From positions 1 through 6,030 of the forward strand of contig SFRS01000053.1 of the NCBI GenBank assembly GCA_004562175.1: a stretch of 6,030 nucleotides of DNA, in the 5' to 3' direction. The notes under the pieces were generated by a model. It did not search any database, was not told where the DNA came from, and saw nothing but the letters and a program-made list of their open reading frames with translations. A program made the translations under genes and the position numbers. Source of the DNA: a bacterium. GTDB lineage: Bacteria > Bacillota > Negativicutes > Acidaminococcales > Acidaminococcaceae. This document shows, in pieces, positions 1 to 5,809 of the stretch (positions are counted from its first letter, which is position 1; every line of letters starts with the position of its first letter).

Positions 1-29
1 CAAAAATATAGAGAAATGTTACAAAATTC

Positions 30-58
30 TTGACAAAAAAAGCACAAATTGGCATAAT
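30..58 (+). promoter_or_regulatory. Sigma-70-type promoter of ilvN-ilvB
   Basis: A perfect -35 box TTGACA (30-35) is followed by a 17-nt spacer and a -10 box CATAAT (53-58). A TG at 50-51 adds an extended -10 element. The predicted transcription start is near position 65, leaving a leader of about 60 nt before ilvN. The -35 box covers the TTG that would be the first codon of the longest ilvN reading frame, so a transcript from this promoter cannot encode that longer form. Confidence 0.8.
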
Positions 59-74
59 TTATTGCAACGAGTTC

Positions 75-108
75 GCCCCTTTCCACATTTGTGGATGGGG
101 GCATTTTT
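75..108 (+). terminator. Terminator-like hairpin in the ilvN leader
   Basis: GCCCCT (75-80) pairs with GGGGGC (97-102), with one G-U pair. After a single T-T mismatch, TCCAC (82-86) pairs with GTGGA (91-95) around the loop ATTT. Five Ts follow directly (104-108). The shape is that of an intrinsic terminator, yet it lies between the promoter and the ilvN ribosome binding site. It could attenuate transcription, be a protein-controlled switch, stabilise the 5' end, or end transcription arriving from upstream. Only about 10 nt separate it from the predicted start, so there is little room for an antiterminator in this transcript. Confidence 0.5.
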
Positions 109-112
109 ATAG

Positions 113-118
113 AGGAGG
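113..118 (+). promoter_or_regulatory. Ribosome binding site that fixes the ilvN start
   Basis: AGGAGG at 113-118 lies 7 nt before the ATG at 126. This is ideal spacing and selects 126 rather than the upstream in-frame TTG at 30. The site begins 5 nt after the T-tract of the leader hairpin, so hairpin formation and ribosome access may influence each other. Confidence 0.85.
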
Positions 119-125
119 CAGAGGT

Positions 126-662
126 ATGGAGCAAATTTTATCGATTGTTGTACGTAACCAGCCCGGCGTTTTGATGCGTGTAGCCGGGATGTTTTCCCGC
201 AGGGGTTATAATATTGACAGCTTGGCCGTGGGCACCACCCAAAATCCGGAGTTTTCCCGTATGACGGTGACCATGGAGGCTGATGAGCCTACCGTGGTGC
301 AGGTGTGTAAGCAGCTGGCCAAATTAGTTGAGGTGGAAAAGGTAAAGGTGCTGCCACCGCGGAGCAGCGCGACGCGGAGCATGGTTTTGGTGAAGGTTCA
401 TGCAGGTGCCAAGCGCATGGAGCTGATTCAATTGGCGGAGGTTTTCAGAGCACACCCTGTGGATGTTACGGGAGAGTCCTTGATTTTTGTGGCCACCGGC
501 GACGAGGGCAAGCTGAAGGCCTTCGTGGATATTATGCGGCCCTATGGCATCAGTGAAATGGTACAAACAGGTCTGGTGGCCTTGGAGCGCGGCGACACTG
601 CGTTAGCAGTGGAGGAATCGCGCTTTGAGTGGCCCCGCGCTGAGCAAGCTAGAACGATTTGA
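126..662 (+). CDS. ilvN: Acetolactate synthase small (regulatory) subunit
   Basis: This is the regulatory subunit of acetohydroxyacid synthase, the first shared step of Val, Leu and Ile synthesis. In the known family it activates the catalytic subunit and confers valine feedback inhibition. The protein has 178 residues, slightly longer than the usual 160-175. Residues about 3-75 form an ACT domain with the family signature (N11, PG at 13-14, RRGYNIDSL at 25-33, SRMT at 44-47). Residues about 84-156 form the C-terminal ACT-like domain, ending in GLVALERG. N11, G14 and N29 match positions where E. coli IlvH mutations abolish valine sensitivity, so feedback inhibition is likely retained (inference). 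Residues 157-178 are a non-conserved tail. The start at 126 rests on the AGGAGG site and on where homology begins. The gene precedes ilvB, with a 28-nt gap. Confidence 0.95.
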   Translation: MEQILSIVVRNQPGVLMRVAGMFSRRGYNIDSLAVGTTQNPEFSRMTVTMEADEPTVVQVCKQLAKLVEVEKVKVLPPRSSATRSMVLVKVHAGAKRMELIQLAEVFRAHPVDVTGESLIFVATGDEGKLKAFVDIMRPYGISEMVQTGLVALERGDTALAVEESRFEWPRAEQARTI

Positions 663-675
663 GGAATGGATGTGG

Positions 676-681
676 AAAGGA
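676..681 (+). promoter_or_regulatory. Ribosome binding site that fixes the ilvB start
   Basis: AAAGGA at 676-681 lies 9 nt before the ATG at 691. Two other in-frame starts exist. A TTG at 625, inside the end of ilvN, has a good GGAGG at 611-615. An ATG at 670 has GAGGA only 4 nt ahead. Family homology begins at MQMTGAEIM, which favours 691, but the strong site at 611 means a minor longer product cannot be excluded. Confidence 0.65.
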
Positions 682-690
682 TGTGAGCCC

Positions 691-2349
691 ATGCAGATGA
701 CTGGTGCGGAAATCATGGTCAAGGTTTTGGCCGAAGAGGGTGTAACCACAGTTTTTGGCTATCCCGGTGGCGCAATTCTCCCCTTTTATGATGCGCTGCG
801 GGAAAGCAAAATTCAACATATACTGACAGCCCATGAGCAGGGCGCTGCTCATGCAGCGGATGGCTTTGCTAGAGCTAGTGGCAAGGTGGGTGTATGCATT
901 GCCACCTCCGGCCCCGGTGCTACCAATTTGGTAACAGGCCTAGCCACGGCGTTTCTTGATTCTACTCCGGTGGTGGCGATTACAGGTCAGGTGCAGCGTG
1001 CCCTGATTGGCCACGACGCCTTCCAAGAGGTAGATATTACCGGCATTACCATGCCTATTACCAAGCACAATTTTTTAGTTAAAAAGCCGGAAAATCTGGC
1101 GCAAACTTTGCGCTTGGCTTTCCAATTGGCCAAGGAAGGGCGCCCTGGCCCGGTGCTGGTGGACGTGCCCCGCGATGTGCAGACTGCTGTTTTGGAATAC
1201 ACTCCCGACAGACTGCATGATTTGCCGCCGGTGCTGCCGGATAAGGATAGAGTGGCAGCCGCTGTGGCCGCCATTAACAAGGCTCAGCGTCCGGTGATGC
1301 TGGTGGGTGGCGGCGTCATTAACGCGGATGCGGAATATGATGCTATGCACCTGTGCGAAAAGCTGCATATTCCTGTAGTAAGTACCCTCATGGGACTTGG
1401 TGCCATCAGTGCCTATCGCAGCCTGTTCTTGGGTATGACGGGCCTGCATGGTCACGAAAGAGCTAACAATGCTGTAAAGGAAGCAGATTTAATTTTGGCT
1501 GTGGGCAGTCGCTTCAACGACCGCGTGACGGGTGAACGCTCCAGCTACAGTGCCAATAAAACCATCATTCATCTTGATATCGACCCGGCGGAGCTTGATA
1601 AAAATATCGACTCCAGCATCGGTATTACAGGCAATATGAATATGACCTTGAACCTTTTGGAAAAAGGGAGCGTGCCCCACGATTTGTCCGCTTGGTGGGA
1701 CAAAATCGCCAGCTGGCCCGGTATGGACGATGATTTCGGCGATGAGGAAGCACCGCGCTTTTTCAAAGCGCTGAACCCTGTCATCAAGGGCAAGGATTAC
1801 ATCATCACCACGGACGTGGGACAGCACCAGATGTGGGCTGCCCAGCATCTGAAGATAGAGTTTGCCCGCCAGCTGATTACCAGCGGTGGCTTGGGAACCA
1901 TGGGCTTTGGCCTGCCTGCTGCCATGGGTGCACAGTTGGCAAGACCCGAAAGCCGCGCCATCAGCCTGAGCGGTGATGGTGGCTTCAAAATGACAGGCTC
2001 CGAGCTGTTCACCATTGCCAGCAACAAGATTCCTGTTATCGCCATTGTGTTCAACAACAGTGGCTTGGGCATGATTCGCCAGCTGCAAACGGTGCAGTTT
2101 AACAAGCGCTTCACGGCCTGCGAGATGCCGGGCTATGTGGATTTTGTGAAGTATGCGGAAGCCTTTGGTATTAAGGGCGAGCATGTGGCCACGCCGGAAG
2201 AGCTGTCTGCGGCCTTGGACAAGGCCATGGCGGTGCGCGAGCCCTATCTCATCGAGGTCAGCATAAATCCGAAGGATATGGTGCTGCCCATGGTGGCGCC
2301 GGGCCTAGGCATTAACGACTACGTTAAATTCGAAGATAAAAAACAATAA
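691..2349 (+). CDS. ilvB: Acetolactate synthase large (catalytic) subunit
   Basis: This is the thiamine-diphosphate- and FAD-dependent enzyme that condenses two pyruvates to acetolactate, or pyruvate with 2-ketobutyrate to acetohydroxybutyrate. The 552 residues match the usual length. The N-terminal TPP-binding region starts at about 3 and includes FGYPGG and the catalytic Glu49 of HEQ. ATSGPGATN follows at about 71-79. The FAD-associated middle domain spans about 190-320. The C-terminal TPP domain has the Mg/diphosphate motif GDG at 428-430 and Asn455-Asn456. Leu465, in the motif RQLQ, replaces the Trp usual at this site (Arabidopsis Trp574, yeast Trp586, E. coli IlvG Trp464). That Trp lines the substrate and herbicide channel. 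ilvB lies 28 nt after ilvN, with which it presumably forms the holoenzyme, and a terminator follows. The pyruvate-oxidase and catabolic-ALS relatives are less likely because a regulatory subunit gene is adjacent. Confidence 0.95.
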   Translation: MQMTGAEIMVKVLAEEGVTTVFGYPGGAILPFYDALRESKIQHILTAHEQGAAHAADGFARASGKVGVCIATSGPGATNLVTGLATAFLDSTPVVAITGQVQRALIGHDAFQEVDITGITMPITKHNFLVKKPENLAQTLRLAFQLAKEGRPGPVLVDVPRDVQTAVLEYTPDRLHDLPPVLPDKDRVAAAVAAINKAQRPVMLVGGGVINADAEYDAMHLCEKLHIPVVSTLMGLGAISAYRSLFLGMTGLHGHERANNAVKEADLILAVGSRFNDRVTGERSSYSANKTIIHLDIDPAELDKNIDSSIGITGNMNMTLNLLEKGSVPHDLSAWWDKIASWPGMDDDFGDEEAPRFFKALNPVIKGKDYIITTDVGQHQMWAAQHLKIEFARQLITSGGLGTMGFGLPAAMGAQLARPESRAISLSGDGGFKMTGSELFTIASNKIPVIAIVFNNSGLGMIRQLQTVQFNKRFTACEMPGYVDFVKYAEAFGIKGEHVATPEELSAALDKAMAVREPYLIEVSINPKDMVLPMVAPGLGINDYVKFEDKKQ

Positions 2350-2364
2350 ATATCAGCAAAATGG

Positions 2365-2395
2365 GAGCCGAGGCGATGACCTCGGCTCTTTTTTT
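2365..2395 (+). terminator. Intrinsic terminator of ilvN-ilvB
   Basis: A perfect 9-bp stem GAGCCGAGG (2365-2373) / CCTCGGCTC (2380-2388) encloses a 6-nt loop and is followed by seven Ts (2389-2395). It begins 15 nt after the ilvB stop codon and defines a two-gene unit. Confidence 0.93.
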
Positions 2396-2401
2396 CATGA
2401 C

Positions 2402-2429
2402 TTGAGATTATGTAAGTATTCACTATACT
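2402..2429 (+). promoter_or_regulatory. Candidate distal promoter for the diguanylate cyclase
   Basis: TTGAGA (2402-2407), a 16-nt spacer and TATACT (2424-2429) give one mismatch to consensus in each box. It would produce an untranslated leader of about 90 nt before 2527. The closer promoter at 2468-2497 is an alternative; both may be used. Confidence 0.5.
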
Positions 2430-2467
2430 AATAGGCATTAATCAACGTATGCTTAATAAAAAATAAC

Positions 2468-2497
2468 TTGTAAAAGGGTAGTAAGCTGTGCTAAAAT
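2468..2497 (+). promoter_or_regulatory. Candidate proximal promoter with extended -10
   Basis: TTGTAA (2468-2473), an 18-nt spacer and TAAAAT (2492-2497), preceded by TG at 2489-2490 (an extended -10). The predicted start, near 2504, leaves about 22 nt to the ATG at 2527, including the ribosome binding site TGAGG (2515-2519, 7-nt spacing). The -10 box is embedded in a perfect inverted repeat. Confidence 0.55.
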
Positions 2498-2506
2498 TAT
2501 AGCACA
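2487..2506. repeat. Inverted repeat over the -10 box, possible operator
   Basis: TGTGCTA (2487-2493) and TAGCACA (2500-2506) are perfect 7-bp inverted half-sites separated by AAATTA. The repeat covers the extended -10 box and predicted start region of the diguanylate cyclase promoter, the classic position for a repressor operator. I cannot assign a regulator. It is followed by mixed sequence rather than a T-run, so it is not a terminator. Confidence 0.45.
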
Positions 2507-2526
2507 TTCCTATGTGAGGCGTACCT

Positions 2527-3945
2527 ATGAAAAAGTCCCTGAATCTAAACTATACCCGAAAAGTACATATTACCGTTGTGGTTATTCTCATGCTGTTGGT
2601 GCTCTCCGGCTTCGTGTCCTATCAGATTGGCGTCATGGAGGAGGAGGCCGCTTGGGGCTCCCTGAAGCGTTCTGCCAATCGTGTGGACGAGGAACTAAGT
2701 CGCCGAGTGGAGATTGACCGAGAGGTGCTGTTGACCTTGGCGGGGATTATCAGCAAGCAGGAGCAGCTGGATGGTCCAGTGGTGCGGGAAATAGTCAATG
2801 AGTTTCAGGCCAATAGTCTGATGGGGCATATTGGCTTGCTTTTGCCGGGGGATAGGCTTATTTGGGCCAACAGAGAAATTATGGATGTACGGGGTAAGCT
2901 GTCCTTTGAGCAGGAGGCGGCTCATGGTGCCCATATTACCAATAGGGTTAAGGAAATTTCTAATAGAAATAACTATATTTTGCGCAATTTTGTGCCCGTT
3001 ATTAAGGAGGGCAGGACGGTTGCTATGCTTTATGGCATGGTTAAGCTGGATACACTGCCGGCCTTTATGAATCAAAATATTTATCAAGGTAAGGCCCTGT
3101 ACTTTATTATTGATGGTAATAATGGGGATTTTATACTCAATACTAACCGTAAACAGCTGGGCAATATGTGGGATGTGCCCGAAAGAGCTGTTAAAAGTGG
3201 TGATAGCAATTTAGTAATACGGGAAAAGCTGCGCTTAGGTCAGGAGGGGCAGAGTATAATTAAGTCTGCCATTAGCGGTGAGTATGGCTGCTTCTATTAT
3301 AAGCCTGCTTCCATTAACCAGTGGCGGGTGGGTATTTTTGTCCCCGAGGATGCGGCCTTGGCCAGAACCAAAAAAACTAGCAGCCTGTTGCTGATTTTTT
3401 TGGTTTGCCAGTTTTTGCTGCTTTCCAGCTATTTTATTTGGCTGGAGCGCACATCTCGCAAGGAGCTGGCCCAGCAGCAGCGCTTGGCCGAGCGTGATTT
3501 GCTGACGGGATGCTTAAATCGCAATACCTACGAAAATAAGCTGAAGGAATTGGCTTTGACTAAAGCTGATCTGAGCTGCATTTATATTGATGTGAACGGT
3601 TTGCACGAGCTCAATAATACTCAGGGCCATACTGCCGGTGACAAAATGCTGCAAACAGTGGCTTCTCTTACACGCACCCAGTTTGGCGACAGGCATGTTT
3701 ATCGTATCGGTGGCGATGAATTTGTTGTTTTAGTTGAGGACATGGAGGAGGTACAGGTGACCACTGCATTGAAGACATTGGTTAACCACATCCATACTGC
3801 CGGATACTTTGTTTCTGTGGGGCAAAGCCATAGCCGTGGTGACCACTCCATTGATGAGCTGATTAAAAATGCAGAAACGCTCATGTACGAGGATAAAAGA
3901 CGCTTTTACAGCCAGCAGGGTCGGGACAGGCGCAAACGCAGCTAA
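2527..3945 (+). CDS. Membrane-anchored diguanylate cyclase with Cache-like sensor domain
   Basis: This enzyme probably makes cyclic di-GMP from two GTP in response to an external signal. It has 472 residues. Membrane segment 1 spans about 13-35. An extracytoplasmic region follows at about 36-284, and its second half (YFIIDGNNGDFILNTN, about 192-207) looks like a double-Cache ligand-binding domain. Membrane segment 2 is at about 285-305, followed by a short polar linker and a GGDEF domain (about 319-463). Catalytic features are present: RDLLTG at 323-328, metal-binding Asp355, guanine-contacting Asn363 and Asp372, the GGDEF motif at 395-399, and Lys457 near the end. The allosteric RxxD site expected nine residues before GGDEF reads FGDR (386-389), so product inhibition there is unlikely. 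There is no EAL or HD-GYP domain. The gene stands alone between terminator and promoter signals, and its ligand cannot be inferred. Confidence 0.9.
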   Translation: MKKSLNLNYTRKVHITVVVILMLLVLSGFVSYQIGVMEEEAAWGSLKRSANRVDEELSRRVEIDREVLLTLAGIISKQEQLDGPVVREIVNEFQANSLMGHIGLLLPGDRLIWANREIMDVRGKLSFEQEAAHGAHITNRVKEISNRNNYILRNFVPVIKEGRTVAMLYGMVKLDTLPAFMNQNIYQGKALYFIIDGNNGDFILNTNRKQLGNMWDVPERAVKSGDSNLVIREKLRLGQEGQSIIKSAISGEYGCFYYKPASINQWRVGIFVPEDAALARTKKTSSLLLIFLVCQFLLLSSYFIWLERTSRKELAQQQRLAERDLLTGCLNRNTYENKLKELALTKADLSCIYIDVNGLHELNNTQGHTAGDKMLQTVASLTRTQFGDRHVYRIGGDEFVVLVEDMEEVQVTTALKTLVNHIHTAGYFVSVGQSHSRGDHSIDELIKNAETLMYEDKRRFYSQQGRDRRKRS

Positions 3946-3949
3946 AACT

Positions 3950-3970
3950 AGGAGGTATATTCCTTTTATT
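3950..3970 (+). terminator. Weak terminator-like hairpin after the diguanylate cyclase gene
   Basis: AGGAG (3950-3954) can pair with TTCCT (3960-3964), with one G-U pair, around a 5-nt loop, followed by TTTATTT. The stem is short, so termination would be inefficient. The same bases include AGGAGGT, a strong ribosome-binding-site match, but no ATG, GTG or TTG lies at usable distance downstream. Confidence 0.25.
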
Positions 3971-3982
3971 TCATTAAAGCCC

Positions 3983-4011
3983 TTGCTGAAACAGTATAAA
4001 AATGCTACAAT
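3983..4011 (+). promoter_or_regulatory. Promoter of the leader RNA and polyamine genes
   Basis: TTGCTG (3983-3988), a 17-nt spacer and TACAAT (4006-4011), with TG at 4003-4004 forming an extended -10. The predicted start is about 4018. The first transcribed bases would then form a hairpin, CATGAATGC (4019-4027) against GCTTTCATG (4033-4041), with one T-T mismatch. This is the only convincing promoter between the diguanylate cyclase gene and the decarboxylase gene. Confidence 0.7.
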
Positions 4012-4017
4012 AAAATT

Positions 4018-4331
4018 ACATGAATGCAGCTTGCTTTCATGCAAATATTAGTCCACTATTGTAAAAGATAGTTAAGCCCATACGGACAGGCGGGACTGCT
4101 GCCGGAGTGGCCTCGGGCCACATTATTGATTGAGCCTGCGCTCAAATTTTATAAGGTGATTGCTAGCAATCAAAATCAGTATCACTTGTGAAACGGTCAA
4201 TAAGAGTAGTGAAGGTATTTGCTTACAAACTCTGAAAGTAAGATGCGCCCTAAGAATCGTAGTCTATCAAAAAACGTGTAGGGAATTTGTCAAAGACAGG
4301 TGATGTTTAGCGCACCTGTCTTTATTTATTT
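4018..4331 (+). promoter_or_regulatory. Structured leader RNA upstream of speA, candidate riboswitch or attenuator
   Basis: This approximately 310-nt transcript start has no supported coding region and ends in a terminator 17 nt before speA. Visible helices are: ACTATT (4055-4060) with GATAGT (4067-4072), or alternatively GATAG (4067-4071) with distant CTATC (4264-4268); CGG-A-CAG (4083-4089) with CTGCCG (4099-4104); GTGGCC (4107-4112) with GGCCAC (4116-4121); TTGAGC (4130-4135) with GCTCAA (4140-4145); the palindrome GATTGCTAGCAATC (4158-4171); and CTTAC (4222-4226) with GTAAG (4238-4242). ATCACTT (4181-4187) can pair with AGGTGAT at 4154-4160 or at 4298-4304, the latter in the terminator. 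I see no T-box, lysine, SAM, cobalamin or c-di-GMP riboswitch consensus. A ligand from polyamine or arginine metabolism is an inference from the downstream genes. An independent small RNA with partial readthrough is the main alternative. Confidence 0.65.
4292..4331 (+). terminator. Intrinsic terminator controlling entry into speA
   Basis: An 11-bp perfect stem, AAAGACAGGTG (4292-4302) / CACCTGTCTTT (4313-4323), with a 10-nt loop and a T-rich tail TTTATTTATTT (4321-4331). The ribosome binding site of speA begins only 4 nt later and no promoter intervenes. Transcripts from 3983-4011 must therefore read through it to express speA and speE, which makes it an attenuator rather than a simple gene end. 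Confidence 0.85.
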
Positions 4332-4348
4332 GTTGGGGAGAACGGATT

Positions 4349-5797
4349 ATGGAGAAACTTTCACAACTATCAGCGCCTATTTACGAGGCTTTGGAGGCCT
4401 TTCGTAAAAAGCGCGTGGTTCCCTTTGATGTGCCCGGGCACAAGCGTGGTCGTGGCAATCCGGAGCTGCGGGAGCTTCTTGGAGAAAAATGTGTAAATTT
4501 GGACGTGAACTCCATGAAGCCCTTGGATAATCTGTGCCATCCTGTTTCAGTAATTAGGGATGCGGAACAGCTGGCGGCAGAGGCTTTTGGGGCTGCCCAT
4601 GCCTTTTTTATGGTGGGAGGTACCACCTCCTCCGTGCAAAGCATGGTGCTTTCCTCTACGAAGGCCGGGGACAAGATTATTTTGCCTCGCAACGTGCATA
4701 AAAGTGTCATCAACGCGCTGGTTTTAAACGGCGCGATACCCGTATATATCAATCCTGAGGTGGACAGCAAGCTGGGGATTTCCTTGGGGATGGAGCTCAG
4801 CGAGGTGGAGAAGGCCATTAATGCCAATCCCGATGCCAAGGCAGTGTTGGTGAATAATCCTACCTATTACGGCATTTGCTCTGATTTGCGCTCCATTGTG
4901 AAGCTAGCTCATGAGCATAATATGCTGTGTCTGGTGGACGAGGCTCATGGTACTCATTTTTACTTTGGTCCCAATATGCCGGTGAATGCCATGGCAGCTG
5001 GTGCAGACATGGCCTCTGTTTCCATGCACAAGTCCGGGGGCAGCTTGACCCAAAGCTCTCTGCTTTTGACAGGCCCCAATGTAAACTGGGAATATGTGAG
5101 TCAGATTATCAATCTGACCCAAACCACCAGCGCTTCCTATTTGCTGCTTTCTAGTTTGGATATTTCCCGCCGCAACCTGTACATGCGCGGCGAAAGCTCC
5201 TTTGCCAAGGTGGCCGAGATGGCGGAATACGCGCGCGAGGAAATCAACTCCATCGGCGGTTATTATGCCTATGGTCAGGAGCTAAAGAACGGCAGCAGTA
5301 TTTTTGATTTTGATGTGACGAAGCTGTCCGTTTATACACGTGATATTGGTCTCGCAGGCATCGAGGTGTATGATTTACTGCGTGATGAATATGATATCCA
5401 AATCGAGTTCGGTGACATTGCCAATATCCTTGCCTATGTGTCCATTGGCGACAGGATTCAGGATATTGAGCGCTTGGTGGGAGCTTTGGCAGATATTAAG
5501 CGTTTGTATTCCCGTGACCCCTCCAAGATGCTGAATACGGAATATATTGCGCCTCAGGTGGTGGTTTCACCTCAGGAAGCCTTCTATGCCAAGGATGAGT
5601 CCCTGCCTATTAGAGAGACGGCGGGCAGGATTTGCTCTGAGTTCGTGATGTGCTACCCTCCGGGTATTCCTATTTTGGCCCCCGGCGAGGTCATTACTAA
5701 GGAGATTATTGAGTATATAATCTACGCTAAGGAAAAGGGTTGCTCCATGCAGGGCCCTGAGGACCCCGAAGTTAATAATATAAATGTTTTGGTGTAA
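4349..5797 (+). CDS. speA: Orn/Lys/Arg decarboxylase, probable arginine decarboxylase (SpeA type)
   Basis: This is a PLP-dependent fold-type-I basic amino acid decarboxylase. Its 482 residues resemble Bacillus subtilis SpeA (about 490 aa) throughout. Visible features are the N-terminal PGHKRG (29-34), NVHKS (115-119), the PLP-ring region LVDEAHG (195-201) and the Schiff-base lysine Lys228 in SMHKSGGSLTQSS. The C-terminal domain contains FVMCYPPGIPILAPGE (432-447) and ends with MQGPED (467-472). It lacks the N-terminal response-regulator-like wing of the large inducible E. coli enzymes. Arginine to agmatine is the favoured reaction because speE follows after 12 nt, as part of a putrescine and spermidine route. 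Lysine (cadaverine) or ornithine cannot be excluded from sequence, so the symbol is provisional. The start is supported by GGGGAG (4335-4340) with 8-nt spacing. Expression probably depends on readthrough of the upstream attenuator. Confidence 0.88.
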   Translation: MEKLSQLSAPIYEALEAFRKKRVVPFDVPGHKRGRGNPELRELLGEKCVNLDVNSMKPLDNLCHPVSVIRDAEQLAAEAFGAAHAFFMVGGTTSSVQSMVLSSTKAGDKIILPRNVHKSVINALVLNGAIPVYINPEVDSKLGISLGMELSEVEKAINANPDAKAVLVNNPTYYGICSDLRSIVKLAHEHNMLCLVDEAHGTHFYFGPNMPVNAMAAGADMASVSMHKSGGSLTQSSLLLTGPNVNWEYVSQIINLTQTTSASYLLLSSLDISRRNLYMRGESSFAKVAEMAEYAREEINSIGGYYAYGQELKNGSSIFDFDVTKLSVYTRDIGLAGIEVYDLLRDEYDIQIEFGDIANILAYVSIGDRIQDIERLVGALADIKRLYSRDPSKMLNTEYIAPQVVVSPQEAFYAKDESLPIRETAGRICSEFVMCYPPGIPILAPGEVITKEIIEYIIYAKEKGCSMQGPEDPEVNNINVLV

Positions 5798-5809
5798 GGT
5801 TGTGATGGA

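Noticed and set aside
30..125. Upstream in-frame extension of ilvN from a TTG at 30
   Set aside because: The TTG is part of the -35 box TTGACA, the extension crosses the leader hairpin and ribosome binding site, and family homology begins only at the ATG at 126.
625..690. Longer ilvB from a TTG at 625 or an ATG at 670
   Set aside because: The added residues overlap ilvN or its end and match nothing in the family. The ATG at 691 has a suitable ribosome binding site and aligns with known N-termini, although the GGAGG before 625 is notable.
1489..2184. Long open frame on the minus strand inside ilvB (231 codons)
   Set aside because: It is antisense to the conserved TPP-binding domain, has no recognisable protein family features, and is explained as a shadow of codon bias in ilvB.
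2514..2717. GTG-initiated 67-codon frame overlapping the start of the diguanylate cyclase gene
   Set aside because: It runs in another frame through the conserved membrane segment coding region and has no homology features; it is a shadow frame.
3950..4051. Small gene after the AGGAGGT at 3950-3956
   Set aside because: No ATG, GTG or TTG lies at workable spacing. The open frame there continues from an unrelated frame within the diguanylate cyclase gene and overlaps the promoter at 3983-4011.
4020..4071. Leader peptide at the start of the speA leader: ATG at 4020 (14 codons), or ATG at 4024 (15 codons, ending Lys-Arg)
   Set aside because: The Lys-Arg end is tempting for arginine or polyamine sensing, but neither start has a ribosome binding site and both lie within a few bases of the predicted transcription start, inside a hairpin.
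4130..4150. Hairpin TTGAGC/GCTCAA followed by ATTTTAT as a second intrinsic terminator
   Set aside because: The stem is only 6 bp and the T-run is interrupted. It is better counted as one helix of the leader RNA.
4018..4331. T-box or a known riboswitch (lysine, SAM, cobalamin, c-di-GMP) in the speA leader
   Set aside because: I looked for the TGGNACCGCG T-box sequence, the lysine AGAGGNGC core, the SAM-I and cobalamin boxes and the c-di-GMP-I core and found none. A covariance-model search would be needed to exclude a divergent member.
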